A DNA stretch of 13,211 nucleotides from Bacillota bacterium (GCA_023460575.1 JAEWPQ010000176.1:1-13211), one strand, 5' to 3'. Positions 1 to 7,779 are shown, counted from the first letter of the stretch. The notes: a model not told the origin generated them from the sequence alone. Translations and numbers: made by a program.

Positions 1-24
1 CCCCTGGACCTGTATGACTGACAA
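1..24 (-). CDS. murA: Probable MurA (UDP-GlcNAc enolpyruvyl transferase), 5' end only
   Basis: Only the first eight codons are in the window, reading M-S-V-I-Q-V-Q-G, and the gene continues past the left edge. The start is a TTG at 24..22 with a perfect GGAGG at 36..32, seven bases upstream. An in-frame ATG at 39..37 has no good ribosome binding site and would swallow the GGAGG. The short peptide resembles the N-terminus of MurA proteins, which typically open with a strand such as 'x-x-I-x-V-x-G' before the substrate loop. MurA makes the first committed step of peptidoglycan synthesis in the cytoplasm, transferring enolpyruvate from PEP to UDP-GlcNAc. The position just after ftsW fits a cell-wall gene. 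Eight residues are too few for certainty; another dcw gene such as divIB/ftsQ is possible but fits less well. Confidence 0.45.
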
Positions 25-31
25 ACCGGTA

Positions 32-36
32 CCTCC
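32..36 (-). promoter_or_regulatory. Ribosome binding site GGAGG that selects a TTG start
   Basis: GGAGG on the minus strand lies seven bases before the TTG at 24..22. It lies inside the reading frame opened by the ATG at 39, which argues against that ATG. Confidence 0.6.
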
Positions 37-92
37 CATGGTTTCTTATATACTATCCTATGTTATAAGTGAGAGAATGGTTTCATATCCAG

Positions 93-1244
93 CTATTTTT
101 CCAGTTTAATCTGATTGGAAACACTTAGGACCATGCCCATTTCAGCCATAAGAAACAGGACCGAGGTTCCCCCGTAGCTGATAAAGGGAAGGGTGATTCC
201 GGTATTTGGTATGGTATTGGTTACAACAGCAATGTTTAGGATAACCTGTATGGCGATGTGTCCCATAACCCCTACCACCAAAAGTGCCCCGAACAGATCC
301 GGTGCATTGTCTGCGATCAGCATAAAGCGGTATATCATGAACAGAAAAATAAGTATCACGGATACCGCGCCAAAAAGTCCCAGTTCCTCACAGATAATAG
401 AGAAAATCATATCATTCTGTGCCTCAGGCACAAACCCCATCTTCTGTATGCTCTCGCCCAGGCCTCTTCCTACCAGACCGCCGGAACCTATGGCATAAAG
501 TCCCTGAAGCACCTGATAGCCTCCCGTAGAAGGATATGCCTCCGGGTTCAGCCAGACAAGTATTCTTCCCAGCTGGTAATCATGAAGAATATTTAGCTTT
601 TCAAGAACCGTGGCTATGGGACCGGCAAATGCCAAAAGCCCGACTCCTCCAAATCCGCAGGCAAAAAACGGCCATTTCTTTTTACAAGCCACAAACAACA
701 TGACAAATGCAATTCCTACAATGATGATACCGGAACTTAAATTGTTTGCAGCAACAATTCCCGCAATAGGCAGAGTTGTCACAATAATAAGCCCCACACC
801 GTTTTTTGTATTGATGTTTTTTCCCATCTGAACAATCATAACAGCCAGCATAACAATGAGAGCGATTTTTACAAATTCCGTAGGCTGAAACGTCAGGCTT
901 CCTACTCCCAGCCACCGGCGTTTTCCGTTGAATTTTTTACCAAAAAGGGAAACGGCGATCATCAATACATACGAAAGCACATAGGCAAACACTGAAAATT
1001 TCCCATACCAGTGGTAATCCAGTTTCGAAAGCACTATCATTATGACAAATCCGCCCAGAGCGATCTTCGCCTGCTTCATCATAAAAAATGATGCATTGCC
1101 AAACTTTAACTGGGCCGCGTATGAGCTGGAACTATATATCATAACCAGGCCGAAAACAGACAGAAATATAACAGTGAACAGCAGACTGTAGTCATAAAAA
1201 CGGCGCGGCCTGTTTTTCTTCACTACTGGCCTTTTTTCCGCCAT
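93..1244 (-). CDS. ftsW: FtsW/SpoVE-type SEDS peptidoglycan polymerase
   Basis: A 383-residue polytopic membrane protein of the SEDS family, which polymerises lipid II into glycan strands at the septum together with a class B PBP. The SEDS signature N-T-I-P-N-T-G-I-T-L-P-F-I-S-Y-G-G-T-S is near the C-terminus. The motif V-P-E-A-Q-N-D-M-I-F carries the aspartate (about residue 278) that matches the catalytic Asp of RodA/FtsW. The usual P-D-x-G-T element is replaced by N-N-L-S-S. The start is the ATG at 1244, six bases after a GAGGAGG; an ATG six codons further upstream (1262) has no ribosome binding site and its codons contain the GAGGAGG. A basic N-terminal stretch of about 20 residues precedes the first membrane segment. 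It follows murD by 42 bases and precedes the probable murA. FtsW and the sporulation paralogue SpoVE cannot be told apart from sequence alone; in this position one protein may serve both roles. Confidence 0.93.
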   Translation of the reverse strand: MAEKRPVVKKNRPRRFYDYSLLFTVIFLSVFGLVMIYSSSSYAAQLKFGNASFFMMKQAKIALGGFVIMIVLSKLDYHWYGKFSVFAYVLSYVLMIAVSLFGKKFNGKRRWLGVGSLTFQPTEFVKIALIVMLAVMIVQMGKNINTKNGVGLIIVTTLPIAGIVAANNLSSGIIIVGIAFVMLFVACKKKWPFFACGFGGVGLLAFAGPIATVLEKLNILHDYQLGRILVWLNPEAYPSTGGYQVLQGLYAIGSGGLVGRGLGESIQKMGFVPEAQNDMIFSIICEELGLFGAVSVILIFLFMIYRFMLIADNAPDLFGALLVVGVMGHIAIQVILNIAVVTNTIPNTGITLPFISYGGTSVLFLMAEMGMVLSVSNQIKLEK

Positions 1245-1250
1245 ACCATT

Positions 1251-1257
1251 CCTCCTC
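1251..1257 (-). promoter_or_regulatory. Ribosome binding site GAGGAGG deciding the ftsW start
   Basis: GAGGAGG is six bases before the ATG at 1244 and is embedded in the codons of the longer frame that begins at 1262. It therefore supports the shorter, 383-residue product. Confidence 0.75.
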
Positions 1258-1286
1258 GCCATTCAGATTACAGTGCCCGCTCATAA

Positions 1287-2633
1287 TTAGAGACTGCGGA
1301 CACATTCTTTAAAAATTTCTCCCCGTTCTTCATAACATTTGAACATTCCCCAGCTTGCGCATGCCGGAGAGAGCAGCACATAATCTCCCATGTTTGCGTA
1401 GGATGCACAGACTCTTACTGCTTCCTGCATATCTTCCGCATACATCACATTGGTAAACCCGTGCTTTGCTGCGCATTCCGCTATTTTCTCCCTGGTCTGG
1501 CCAAGAAGCACCATGTATTTCACTTTACCGTCGAATGATTCAATCCATTCGTCGTATTCGGAATTCTTATCGTATCCTCCTGCGATGAGGATTGTCGGTC
1601 CCGGCATCGCTTTCACCGCCTGGATCGCCGCATCAGGATTGGTTCCCTTTGAATCATTGTAATACTTAACTCCTGCTTTTTCAGCAACAAACTCAATTCT
1701 GTGCTCTACTGCCTGAAACTCACAGACAGCCTTTTTAATCACTTCCATGGGTATATTCAGTTCCGATGCAATGGCAATGGCAGCCATTACATTCTCGTGG
1801 TTATGGCGGCCAAGAAGGTTTAATTCGTGAATGTTTACAATCTCTTCCCGCTTTCCGCCGTGATTGCGGATAATAAAGTCTCCATCCATACAGTATCCCT
1901 CATTCAGAGGCTTCCTGCTGCTGAAATAGATGGCGCGGGGTTTCATGGATTCTCCGAATTCCCGAAGCACAGGATCATCATAATTTAAAATACAGCTGTC
2001 TTTTTCTGTCTGGTTTGCAGTAATGCTTTCTTTCACTTCTATGTAACATTCCATGGTTTTATGACGGTTTAAATGATCCGGCGTAATATTCAAAATTGCA
2101 CTGATATCAGGCCGGAAATCTGTGATGGTCTCCAGCTGAAAGCTGCTGACTTCCGCTACAGTCACGGAATCCTCCGACGTTTTTAACGCCTCATCTGTGT
2201 ATGGAATCCCAATATTCCCCACTATGTAAACATGATCGTAAAATGCTTTCATGATTTCACCGGTTAAGGCCGTTGTGGTTGTTTTTCCGTTGGTTCCCGT
2301 AATAGCAGCGAGCTTTCCCTTTGCATGATGGTATGCCAGCTGTATTTCACTCCAGATGGGAATATTCACTTCCTTTAGGACCGATACAAAAGGTGCATCA
2401 AGTCCGATACCCGGACTGATTACACAAAGTGTGATATCCTTTAAATCCTCTTTTTTGAGTTCTCCGAGTATCACGGAGATTTTATCCTCTTTTCCAAACC
2501 GGCTTAACAGCTCATCCTCTTTTAAAGCATCATTGCTGTCATATAAAACAACTTCATCGCCAGTATTTAAAATCATCCTGGAGGCGGCGATCCCACTTTT
2601 TCCACTTCCTGCAACTAAAATTTTCTGACTCAT
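1287..2633 (-). CDS. murD: MurD, UDP-MurNAc-L-alanine--D-glutamate ligase
   Basis: A 448-residue cytoplasmic Mur ligase that adds D-glutamate to UDP-MurNAc-L-Ala using ATP. The N-terminal UDP-binding Rossmann domain begins with V-A-G-S-G-K-S-G (7-14). The ATP-binding loop G-T-N-G-K-T-T-T is at 113-120. Further Mur-ligase landmarks are E-V-S-S-F-Q-L-E (161-168), N-I-T-P-D-H-L-N-R-H (182-191), G-R-H-N-H-E-N (275-281), H-R-I-E-F-V (311-316), N-D-S-K-G-T-N-P-D-A (326-335) and the C-terminal L-S-P-A-C-A-S-W-G-M-F (421-431). The length is normal for MurD and the D-S-K-G-T-N motif separates it from MurC, E and F. The ATG has an AGGAGAG seven bases upstream that overlaps the end of mraY, 12 bases away, so the two are probably co-translated. 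No unusual features. Confidence 0.96.
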   Translation of the reverse strand: MSQKILVAGSGKSGIAASRMILNTGDEVVLYDSNDALKEDELLSRFGKEDKISVILGELKKEDLKDITLCVISPGIGLDAPFVSVLKEVNIPIWSEIQLAYHHAKGKLAAITGTNGKTTTTALTGEIMKAFYDHVYIVGNIGIPYTDEALKTSEDSVTVAEVSSFQLETITDFRPDISAILNITPDHLNRHKTMECYIEVKESITANQTEKDSCILNYDDPVLREFGESMKPRAIYFSSRKPLNEGYCMDGDFIIRNHGGKREEIVNIHELNLLGRHNHENVMAAIAIASELNIPMEVIKKAVCEFQAVEHRIEFVAEKAGVKYYNDSKGTNPDAAIQAVKAMPGPTILIAGGYDKNSEYDEWIESFDGKVKYMVLLGQTREKIAECAAKHGFTNVMYAEDMQEAVRVCASYANMGDYVLLSPACASWGMFKCYEERGEIFKECVRSL

Positions 2634-2645
2634 ATGGTTTCTCTC

Positions 2646-3614
2646 CTATAATCCAAGATATGCGAGCAGGCAAAGAATTGCTGTAACAATTGCAAATATA
2701 GCCACCACCCTTGTTTCAGACCATCCGCAAAGCTCAAAATGATGGTGAATGGGAGCCATTTTAAAAAACCGCTTCCCGCCTGTTCTTTTAAAGTATGTCA
2801 CCTGAATAATTACGGATAACACCTCAAGCAGATAGATAAATCCGATAATTGCAATAAAAACCGGCATCTGCATCATAAACGCACTGGAGGCTACAAAGCC
2901 TCCCAGCCCCAGCGAACCGGTATCCCCCATAAACACCCGGGCGGGGTATACATTAAAGAGTAAAAATCCTAACAGGCTGCCCACTACCGCACCGGTAATG
3001 GGGCTGATGCCGGTTCTTTCTCCTATGGCTACTACAGTTAAGAAGGTGGCAACCAGTATGGTAACGCTGGTGCACAAACCGTCAAGACCGTCTGTAAAAT
3101 TCACTCCGTTGTCTGTTCCAATTACAATAAAAAACACCGCCGGTACAAATAAGATACCAAGGTTTAAATAGATACCGTTTTTAAATCCTCCTGTAAACGG
3201 AACCAGCATCGCAGTCCCCACGTCTTTGGAATGAAGCAGATAAAAAGCAAAAATACCTGTTATTACCAGCTGGCCTGCCATCTTCTGCACAGGAGTAAGT
3301 CCTTCAGACCTTTTCATCACGATTTTAATATAATCATCAAGGAATCCAACAATACCAAATCCCACCGTCACAAACAGAACCGGTATAATCTTCGGATAAT
3401 CTTTTACGTAAAACAGAGACGTAATAATAATACTGGTTAATATAATCAGTCCGCCCATGGTAGGGGTTCCCTGTTTTTTCAAATGGCTCTCCGGACCTTC
3501 CTTGCGGACTTCCTGGCCAAATTTTAATTTGTGCAGAAACGGTATTACTATGGGACACAGCATTGCGCTGATGGCAAAAGCTATGATGATTGCCAAAATC
3601 GTTTCGTTAATCAT
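2646..3614 (-). CDS. mraY: MraY, phospho-MurNAc-pentapeptide transferase
   Basis: A 322-residue integral membrane enzyme that transfers phospho-MurNAc-pentapeptide from UDP to undecaprenyl phosphate to make lipid I. Family motifs are K-K-Q-G-T-P-T-M-G-G (46-55), the aspartate pair in F-L-D-D-Y (91-95), N-F-T-D-G-L-D-G-L (172-180), M-G-D-T-G-S (229-234; Asp231 matches the catalytic third Asp) and A-P-I-H-H-H-F-E (287-294). About ten hydrophobic segments are visible, as expected. The start is the ATG at 3614 with GAGGTG four bases upstream; a TTG four codons further up (3626) gives an untypical N-terminus and has no site of its own. It lies 75 bases after the preceding PBP gene, where murE is found in Bacillus subtilis, and a promoter candidate occupies that gap. 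Confidence 0.95.
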   Translation of the reverse strand: MINETILAIIIAFAISAMLCPIVIPFLHKLKFGQEVRKEGPESHLKKQGTPTMGGLIILTSIIITSLFYVKDYPKIIPVLFVTVGFGIVGFLDDYIKIVMKRSEGLTPVQKMAGQLVITGIFAFYLLHSKDVGTAMLVPFTGGFKNGIYLNLGILFVPAVFFIVIGTDNGVNFTDGLDGLCTSVTILVATFLTVVAIGERTGISPITGAVVGSLLGFLLFNVYPARVFMGDTGSLGLGGFVASSAFMMQMPVFIAIIGFIYLLEVLSVIIQVTYFKRTGGKRFFKMAPIHHHFELCGWSETRVVAIFAIVTAILCLLAYLGL

Positions 3615-3618
3615 GTCA

Positions 3619-3624
3619 CACCTC
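3619..3624 (-). promoter_or_regulatory. Ribosome binding site GAGGTG deciding the mraY start
   Basis: GAGGTG lies four bases before the ATG at 3614 and falls inside the codons of a TTG-initiated extension. It supports the 322-residue MraY. Confidence 0.6.
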
Positions 3625-3664
3625 AATCATTTATGTATTTGTATATCAAAAGTACACAGTTAGT

Positions 3665-3693
3665 AGTATACGTCTTTTTACCTGAATAATCAA
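3665..3693 (-). promoter_or_regulatory. Candidate internal sigma-A promoter before mraY
   Basis: On the minus strand TTGATT (3693..3688) and TATACT (3670..3665) are separated by exactly 17 bases. The -35 overlaps the stop codon of the upstream PBP gene. It would start transcripts near 3658, about 45 bases before the mraY ATG, giving mraY-murD-ftsW expression independent of MraZ control. Prediction from sequence only. Confidence 0.4.
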
Positions 3694-5450
3694 CCACTGA
3701 TTCGAAACGAAGAAACAGTTTTTTCCTCTTCTGGCTCTATTCCCAGATAAGGAAAAATGTTCTTGAAAATATCAGCAATCACAGGTGCTGCGATGGTTCC
3801 GCCATAGTAAATCCCCTGTGGTTCGTCAATTGTTATAAGAGCAATTACTTTAGGATTATCCGCTGGAGCAAACCCTATAAATGAGGAGATATACTTTTTT
3901 AAGCTTCTTGGAAGCTTCTCAGAGGTGGCTGTTTTTCCCCCGATCCGGTACCCCTCAATCTTCGCTCTTTTTCCGCTCCCCTCAGAAACAACCTGTTCCA
4001 GGATATAACGCATGGTTTCACTGGTTTCTTTTGATACAATCCCCTCCTTTACCGGATAGGTAAATGTGTGTACGGATTTCCCGTCAGAGCTTACTGAACT
4101 CACGCCAAAATGAGGAGTGATGCGGTTTCCGCCGTTAACAAGAGAAGAAGCCGTAGTGATCAGCTGCATGGGGGTAATCTGAAATGACTGGCCGAATGAT
4201 ACGGTTGCCAGCTCTACCAGCCCCATATCCTCTTTTTTGTGCATGATTGTCGATGCCTCGCCGGGCAGATCGATTCCGGTCTTTCCTTTTAAACCGAACT
4301 GCTCAAAATATTTATAGTAATTATCTACTCCCAGACGCTGTCCCACATCTATGAGGACCGGATTGCAGGAATTCATCATACCCTGAAGGAAGGTTTCCGA
4401 TCCGTGGCCGCCCACTTTATGGCACCTGATTTTTCTGTCTTCCACCACCCGGAAACCTGGGCAGGAAAACTGATCAGTCAGTTTCACAACTCCTGCCTCC
4501 AGCCCGGCTGCAGCAGTCACAATCTTAAATGTGGAACCAGGCTCGTAAGTATCGTTGATACATGGATTTCTCCACATCTTATTTAACAGATCCTGTTTTT
4601 CTTTTTCATTTGCAGGAATTTCCGTTGTGGTATTTAGTGTAAACGGATCATTTAAATTAAATTCAGGCGCATTTACCATTGCCATTATTTCCCCGTTTTG
4701 CGGATTCATAATGATAATTGATACCCGCTTTGCACCCTTTTTCTCCATTACCTGATAGGCTGCCTGTTCGCAGTAGCGCTGGATATTCACATCAAGGCTG
4801 ATATGCAGATCCTGTCCTGCAATTGGTTCTATCCGGTCTTCTGCAGCATTTTCAATTTCAATACCAGCTGCATCTGACATGGTCAGTATCTTACCATTGA
4901 GTCCTTTTAAGTACTGTTCGTATTTTACTTCCAGACCGATGATTCCCTGGTTGTCGCCCCCTGTAAATCCAAGTACTGTGGAAGCAAGGGTATCATAGGG
5001 GTAATACCGTTTGTAATCTTCATCTACTTTGACTCCTGCCAGATGATAGGAACGGATCTGGTCACCCATAGCCTTGTCTACATTTGTCTTAATAATTTCC
5101 CTGGAGCTGTACTTTTCCACTTTCTTGCGTACCTCTGCTTCAGTAAGCCCCAATTCCTTAGAAAGAACCGCTATTACTTCATCTGCCTGTTTCACCTGAT
5201 TGTGGATGACTGATATGGTACAGACAGTGCGGTTTGTTGCAATGACAGTTCCTTTCGCATCAATAATATTGCCTCTTGCAGCTTTAATGGTTCTCTCTCT
5301 CTCATGAAGATCAGAAGCCATGGCACTGTAATGCTCCGAGCGAAAGACCATTAGAAAAATAAGCCGTCCCATAAGTCCTGTCATGGCCAGAAACAACAGG
5401 AAAAACAGGAGGGCTATTTTCTCTCTGTGATGTGTTTTGTTCGAATTCAT
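3690..5450 (-). CDS. Class B PBP, FtsI/SpoVD-like transpeptidase (second of tandem pair)
   Basis: A 586-residue monofunctional penicillin-binding protein that would cross-link peptidoglycan stem peptides outside the membrane. One N-terminal membrane anchor (about residues 11-36) follows a short cytoplasmic tail. A PBP dimerisation domain contains R-G-N-I-I-D-A-K-G and the later Y-Y-P-Y-D-T-L-A-S. The transpeptidase domain has S-T-F-K (306-309), S-C-N (361-363) and, in place of K-T-G, K-T-A (506-508) within G-G-K-T-A-T-S-E-K. It ends soon after the domain, with no PASTA repeat, unlike B. subtilis SpoVD. The start is the ATG at 5450 with GGAG six bases upstream; longer frames reach into the upstream gene and give a proline- and arginine-rich stretch unlike any PBP. 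By position it matches spoVD, but a vegetative role cannot be excluded. Confidence 0.9.
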   Translation of the reverse strand: MNSNKTHHREKIALLFFLLFLAMTGLMGRLIFLMVFRSEHYSAMASDLHERERTIKAARGNIIDAKGTVIATNRTVCTISVIHNQVKQADEVIAVLSKELGLTEAEVRKKVEKYSSREIIKTNVDKAMGDQIRSYHLAGVKVDEDYKRYYPYDTLASTVLGFTGGDNQGIIGLEVKYEQYLKGLNGKILTMSDAAGIEIENAAEDRIEPIAGQDLHISLDVNIQRYCEQAAYQVMEKKGAKRVSIIIMNPQNGEIMAMVNAPEFNLNDPFTLNTTTEIPANEKEKQDLLNKMWRNPCINDTYEPGSTFKIVTAAAGLEAGVVKLTDQFSCPGFRVVEDRKIRCHKVGGHGSETFLQGMMNSCNPVLIDVGQRLGVDNYYKYFEQFGLKGKTGIDLPGEASTIMHKKEDMGLVELATVSFGQSFQITPMQLITTASSLVNGGNRITPHFGVSSVSSDGKSVHTFTYPVKEGIVSKETSETMRYILEQVVSEGSGKRAKIEGYRIGGKTATSEKLPRSLKKYISSFIGFAPADNPKVIALITIDEPQGIYYGGTIAAPVIADIFKNIFPYLGIEPEEEKTVSSFRISG

Positions 5451-5456
5451 AAGCTG

Positions 5457-5460
5457 CTCC
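5457..5460 (-). promoter_or_regulatory. Ribosome binding site GGAG deciding the start of the 586-aa PBP
   Basis: GGAG is six bases before the ATG at 5450. The other in-frame ATGs, at 5471, 5468 and 5462, lack a comparable site. Confidence 0.5.
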
Positions 5461-5523
5461 ATCGTCATCATTGTTACAGTATATGAAATCCGGTTTTTTT
5501 TATGAGTCCCTTTGGGTTGAAAT

Positions 5524-7779
5524 TCATTCTGAGGGCTGGGTGTCCTGCGCCGCCTGGGTATCTGCAGAAGTATCTTCTGCATCTCCTGGAAGAGCTGCCG
5601 GTAAATCCGTATCCCCGCCGCCTTCCCGGTTTACGTATTCTTCATCCGGGTTTAAGTATTCTTCCGGTACCGTTTCTCCATTTTCCATGGTCGGGACTTC
5701 TTTTGAAGGCTGCCCGGAAGTTGTCTCTGCCGGAGTCTCTCCGCTTTCAGAAGATGCCTGTGTTTCATTTGTAATGCCTTCCTGCTGTGGAAGTGTGGCA
5801 GCATCTTCAGAGGAAAGTGTTCCTCCCTCTTCTGTGTCCGGGAATATATTTAAATAAGGAAGAATCTCAGTCATAATCTTCTGGAAAATCTGGCTGGCAT
5901 AGGTACTGTGAGGCTGATCCTCAACATGAGGTTCATCAACAACCACATAAACCAGCACCTGGGGATTATCCGAAGGAGCGTATCCGCAGAAAGATACAAC
6001 GTAGTTTGTCTTATCGCGGGGAATTTTCTCTGCAGTTCCTGTTTTACCGGCAACCTTATATCCGGCAATTCTGGCAGCACCGCCTGTTCCCCCTTCTGCA
6101 TTGACTGTCTTAAACAAAGCCTCATTAATGAACTTGGTTGTGGACTCAGAAACGGTTTCCCTTACCAGCACAGGATCTACCTTTTTCATAACTGATCCCT
6201 GTTCATTTAAAATCTGCTTTACTACATGAGGCTCGTAGTAAGAGCCGCCGTTTATGACTGAGCAGTAGGCTGCAGCCATCTGAATCATGGTACAGTTAAA
6301 ATTCTGTCCGAAGGAGTTGGTTGCAAGGTCTGTGGGACCGGCTGTATCGGCAGTATACATAATTGTTTTATTATCCGCTTCTCCCGGCAGATCAATCCCC
6401 GTCTTGGATCCAAATCCAAATATCTGCTGGTATTTATAGAATTTTTCTTTTCCCATCTGCTGGGCAATCCGCATCATAACTACGTTGCAGGACTTCATCA
6501 GACCTTCTTCCACGGTAATGAGCCCGTGTCCGTATCTGCTGACGCAGTTGATTTTGTGACCGCCTACTTCAAGAAACTTATTGCATTCATACGTCTCTTT
6601 TCCGGTTATGGCACCCTCTTCTAATGCTGCTGAGACTGTAAATATTTTTTCTGTAGATCCCGGCTCATAGCCATCACTGATACAGAAATTACGCCAGGTC
6701 TGGTTCCATGCCACCTGTGTGCCAAGTGATACAATTTCTTCATCAGAATAATGCTGGGATACCGTCTCCGGAGTGAGCGGCTGCGCATCCTTATTCTTCC
6801 TTTTATAATCATCCATCGCTTCCTTTACACCCAGCTGTCTGAGAACATCTGCCGTAAACTCAGGACGTAAATCACGTGGTTTATTTAAGTCAAAACTCTT
6901 GTCATCAGACATGGCAAGAACTTCTCCGTTATTGGGGTCCATCACTACCACGCCTACCCGTTTGCTACCTGTCTGCTGTTCCCATTCTGCAATGTACTTT
7001 TCCACAATTTTCTGTACATTGACATCAACGGTGGATACAACGGTATTGCCGTTAGATGCCGGTTTTATTACACGTTCCAAATTGGAATCATCATTTAAAT
7101 AACCATATTCCCTGCCATTAACTCCCATCAGGGTAGTATTATAATACTGTTCAATGCCTCCGGTTCCATCCATGCCGTCCCCATTGGCAAATCCGACCAG
7201 CTTGCTTGCCAGAGAATTATAGGGGTATACTCTCTTGTATTCATCTTCAAACCAGATCCCTTTTATGGCTTTCTGGGTTTTCTTTAATTCTTCCGCTTTT
7301 TCAGTTTTGTATTTTTCGTATTTATTCTTGTCATCATAGGTCAGCTGCTTTGCATAACGGACATACTGCTTGTCTTTTTTTTCCTGAATAAGATTCATGA
7401 TTTCAGTCCGGTCATATCCAAAGCACTCCGTTAACGCATTGACTGTGGGTTCTAAATACAAATCCGGATCCGTCATGATCTGCCTGGGATCAAGGATTAA
7501 ATTATACACCTTTTCACTGGTTGCCAGATAGGTGCCGTTTCGATCCAGCACATCCCCTCTCTTAAAGGGGATTACTCTGCTGTCATACTCCTGCTGGGAC
7601 AGTACAATCTGATTATAATCTTCTTTTTTCTTCGTCATCAGATTATAAAGGACCATAACCAATGCAAACAAAGCCAGCGTAATTACCAAAACCGTAATCG
7701 CCAGCTTTTCCTGCATATAACGAGGAAATACTTTACTTCTTTTGCTCCTGTTTTTATTATTGTTTCGGAATGTCCTCAT
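5524..7779 (-). CDS. Class B PBP, FtsI/PbpB-type division transpeptidase with acidic tail
   Basis: A 751-residue penicillin-binding protein placed directly after ftsL, the usual position of the septal transpeptidase FtsI (PbpB in Bacillus). A basic cytoplasmic N-terminus is followed by one membrane anchor (about 25-48). The dimerisation domain includes I-P-F-K-R-G-D-V-L-D-R (70-80) and Y-P-Y-N-S-L-A-S (185-192). The transpeptidase domain has S-T-E-K (375-378; most relatives have Phe or Val rather than Glu), S-C-N (430-432) and K-T-G-T (579-582). Where PbpB and SpoVD of Bacillus carry PASTA domains, this protein has about 100 residues rich in Glu, Asp, Thr, Ser and Pro (about 648-751), probably disordered and extracellular. 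The ATG overlaps the end of ftsL by 23 bases, with an AAGG just upstream, suggesting translational coupling. It should act with FtsW in septal wall synthesis. Confidence 0.93.
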   Translation of the reverse strand: MRTFRNNNKNRSKRSKVFPRYMQEKLAITVLVITLALFALVMVLYNLMTKKKEDYNQIVLSQQEYDSRVIPFKRGDVLDRNGTYLATSEKVYNLILDPRQIMTDPDLYLEPTVNALTECFGYDRTEIMNLIQEKKDKQYVRYAKQLTYDDKNKYEKYKTEKAEELKKTQKAIKGIWFEDEYKRVYPYNSLASKLVGFANGDGMDGTGGIEQYYNTTLMGVNGREYGYLNDDSNLERVIKPASNGNTVVSTVDVNVQKIVEKYIAEWEQQTGSKRVGVVVMDPNNGEVLAMSDDKSFDLNKPRDLRPEFTADVLRQLGVKEAMDDYKRKNKDAQPLTPETVSQHYSDEEIVSLGTQVAWNQTWRNFCISDGYEPGSTEKIFTVSAALEEGAITGKETYECNKFLEVGGHKINCVSRYGHGLITVEEGLMKSCNVVMMRIAQQMGKEKFYKYQQIFGFGSKTGIDLPGEADNKTIMYTADTAGPTDLATNSFGQNFNCTMIQMAAAYCSVINGGSYYEPHVVKQILNEQGSVMKKVDPVLVRETVSESTTKFINEALFKTVNAEGGTGGAARIAGYKVAGKTGTAEKIPRDKTNYVVSFCGYAPSDNPQVLVYVVVDEPHVEDQPHSTYASQIFQKIMTEILPYLNIFPDTEEGGTLSSEDAATLPQQEGITNETQASSESGETPAETTSGQPSKEVPTMENGETVPEEYLNPDEEYVNREGGGDTDLPAALPGDAEDTSADTQAAQDTQPSE

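Noticed and set aside
40..92. Possible promoter between ftsW and the probable murA (AT-rich, TATAAG-like)
   Set aside because: No matching -35 element at suitable spacing was found.
193..596. Plus-strand open frames inside ftsW, and similar plus-strand frames across the dcw genes and within mraZ and rsmH
   Set aside because: They lie opposite well-supported genes, their products show no recognisable domain and read like reverse-strand translations.
5451..5523. Possible promoter between the two PBP genes (a TATACT-like -10)
   Set aside because: No acceptable -35 lies 16-18 bases upstream, and I could not identify a convincing sporulation-sigma promoter either.
5451..5582. 44-codon N-terminal extension of the 586-aa PBP, overlapping the upstream PBP gene
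   Set aside because: The extension is Pro/Arg-rich, unlike PBP N-termini, overlaps the upstream coding end, and the best ribosome binding site serves the ATG at 5450.
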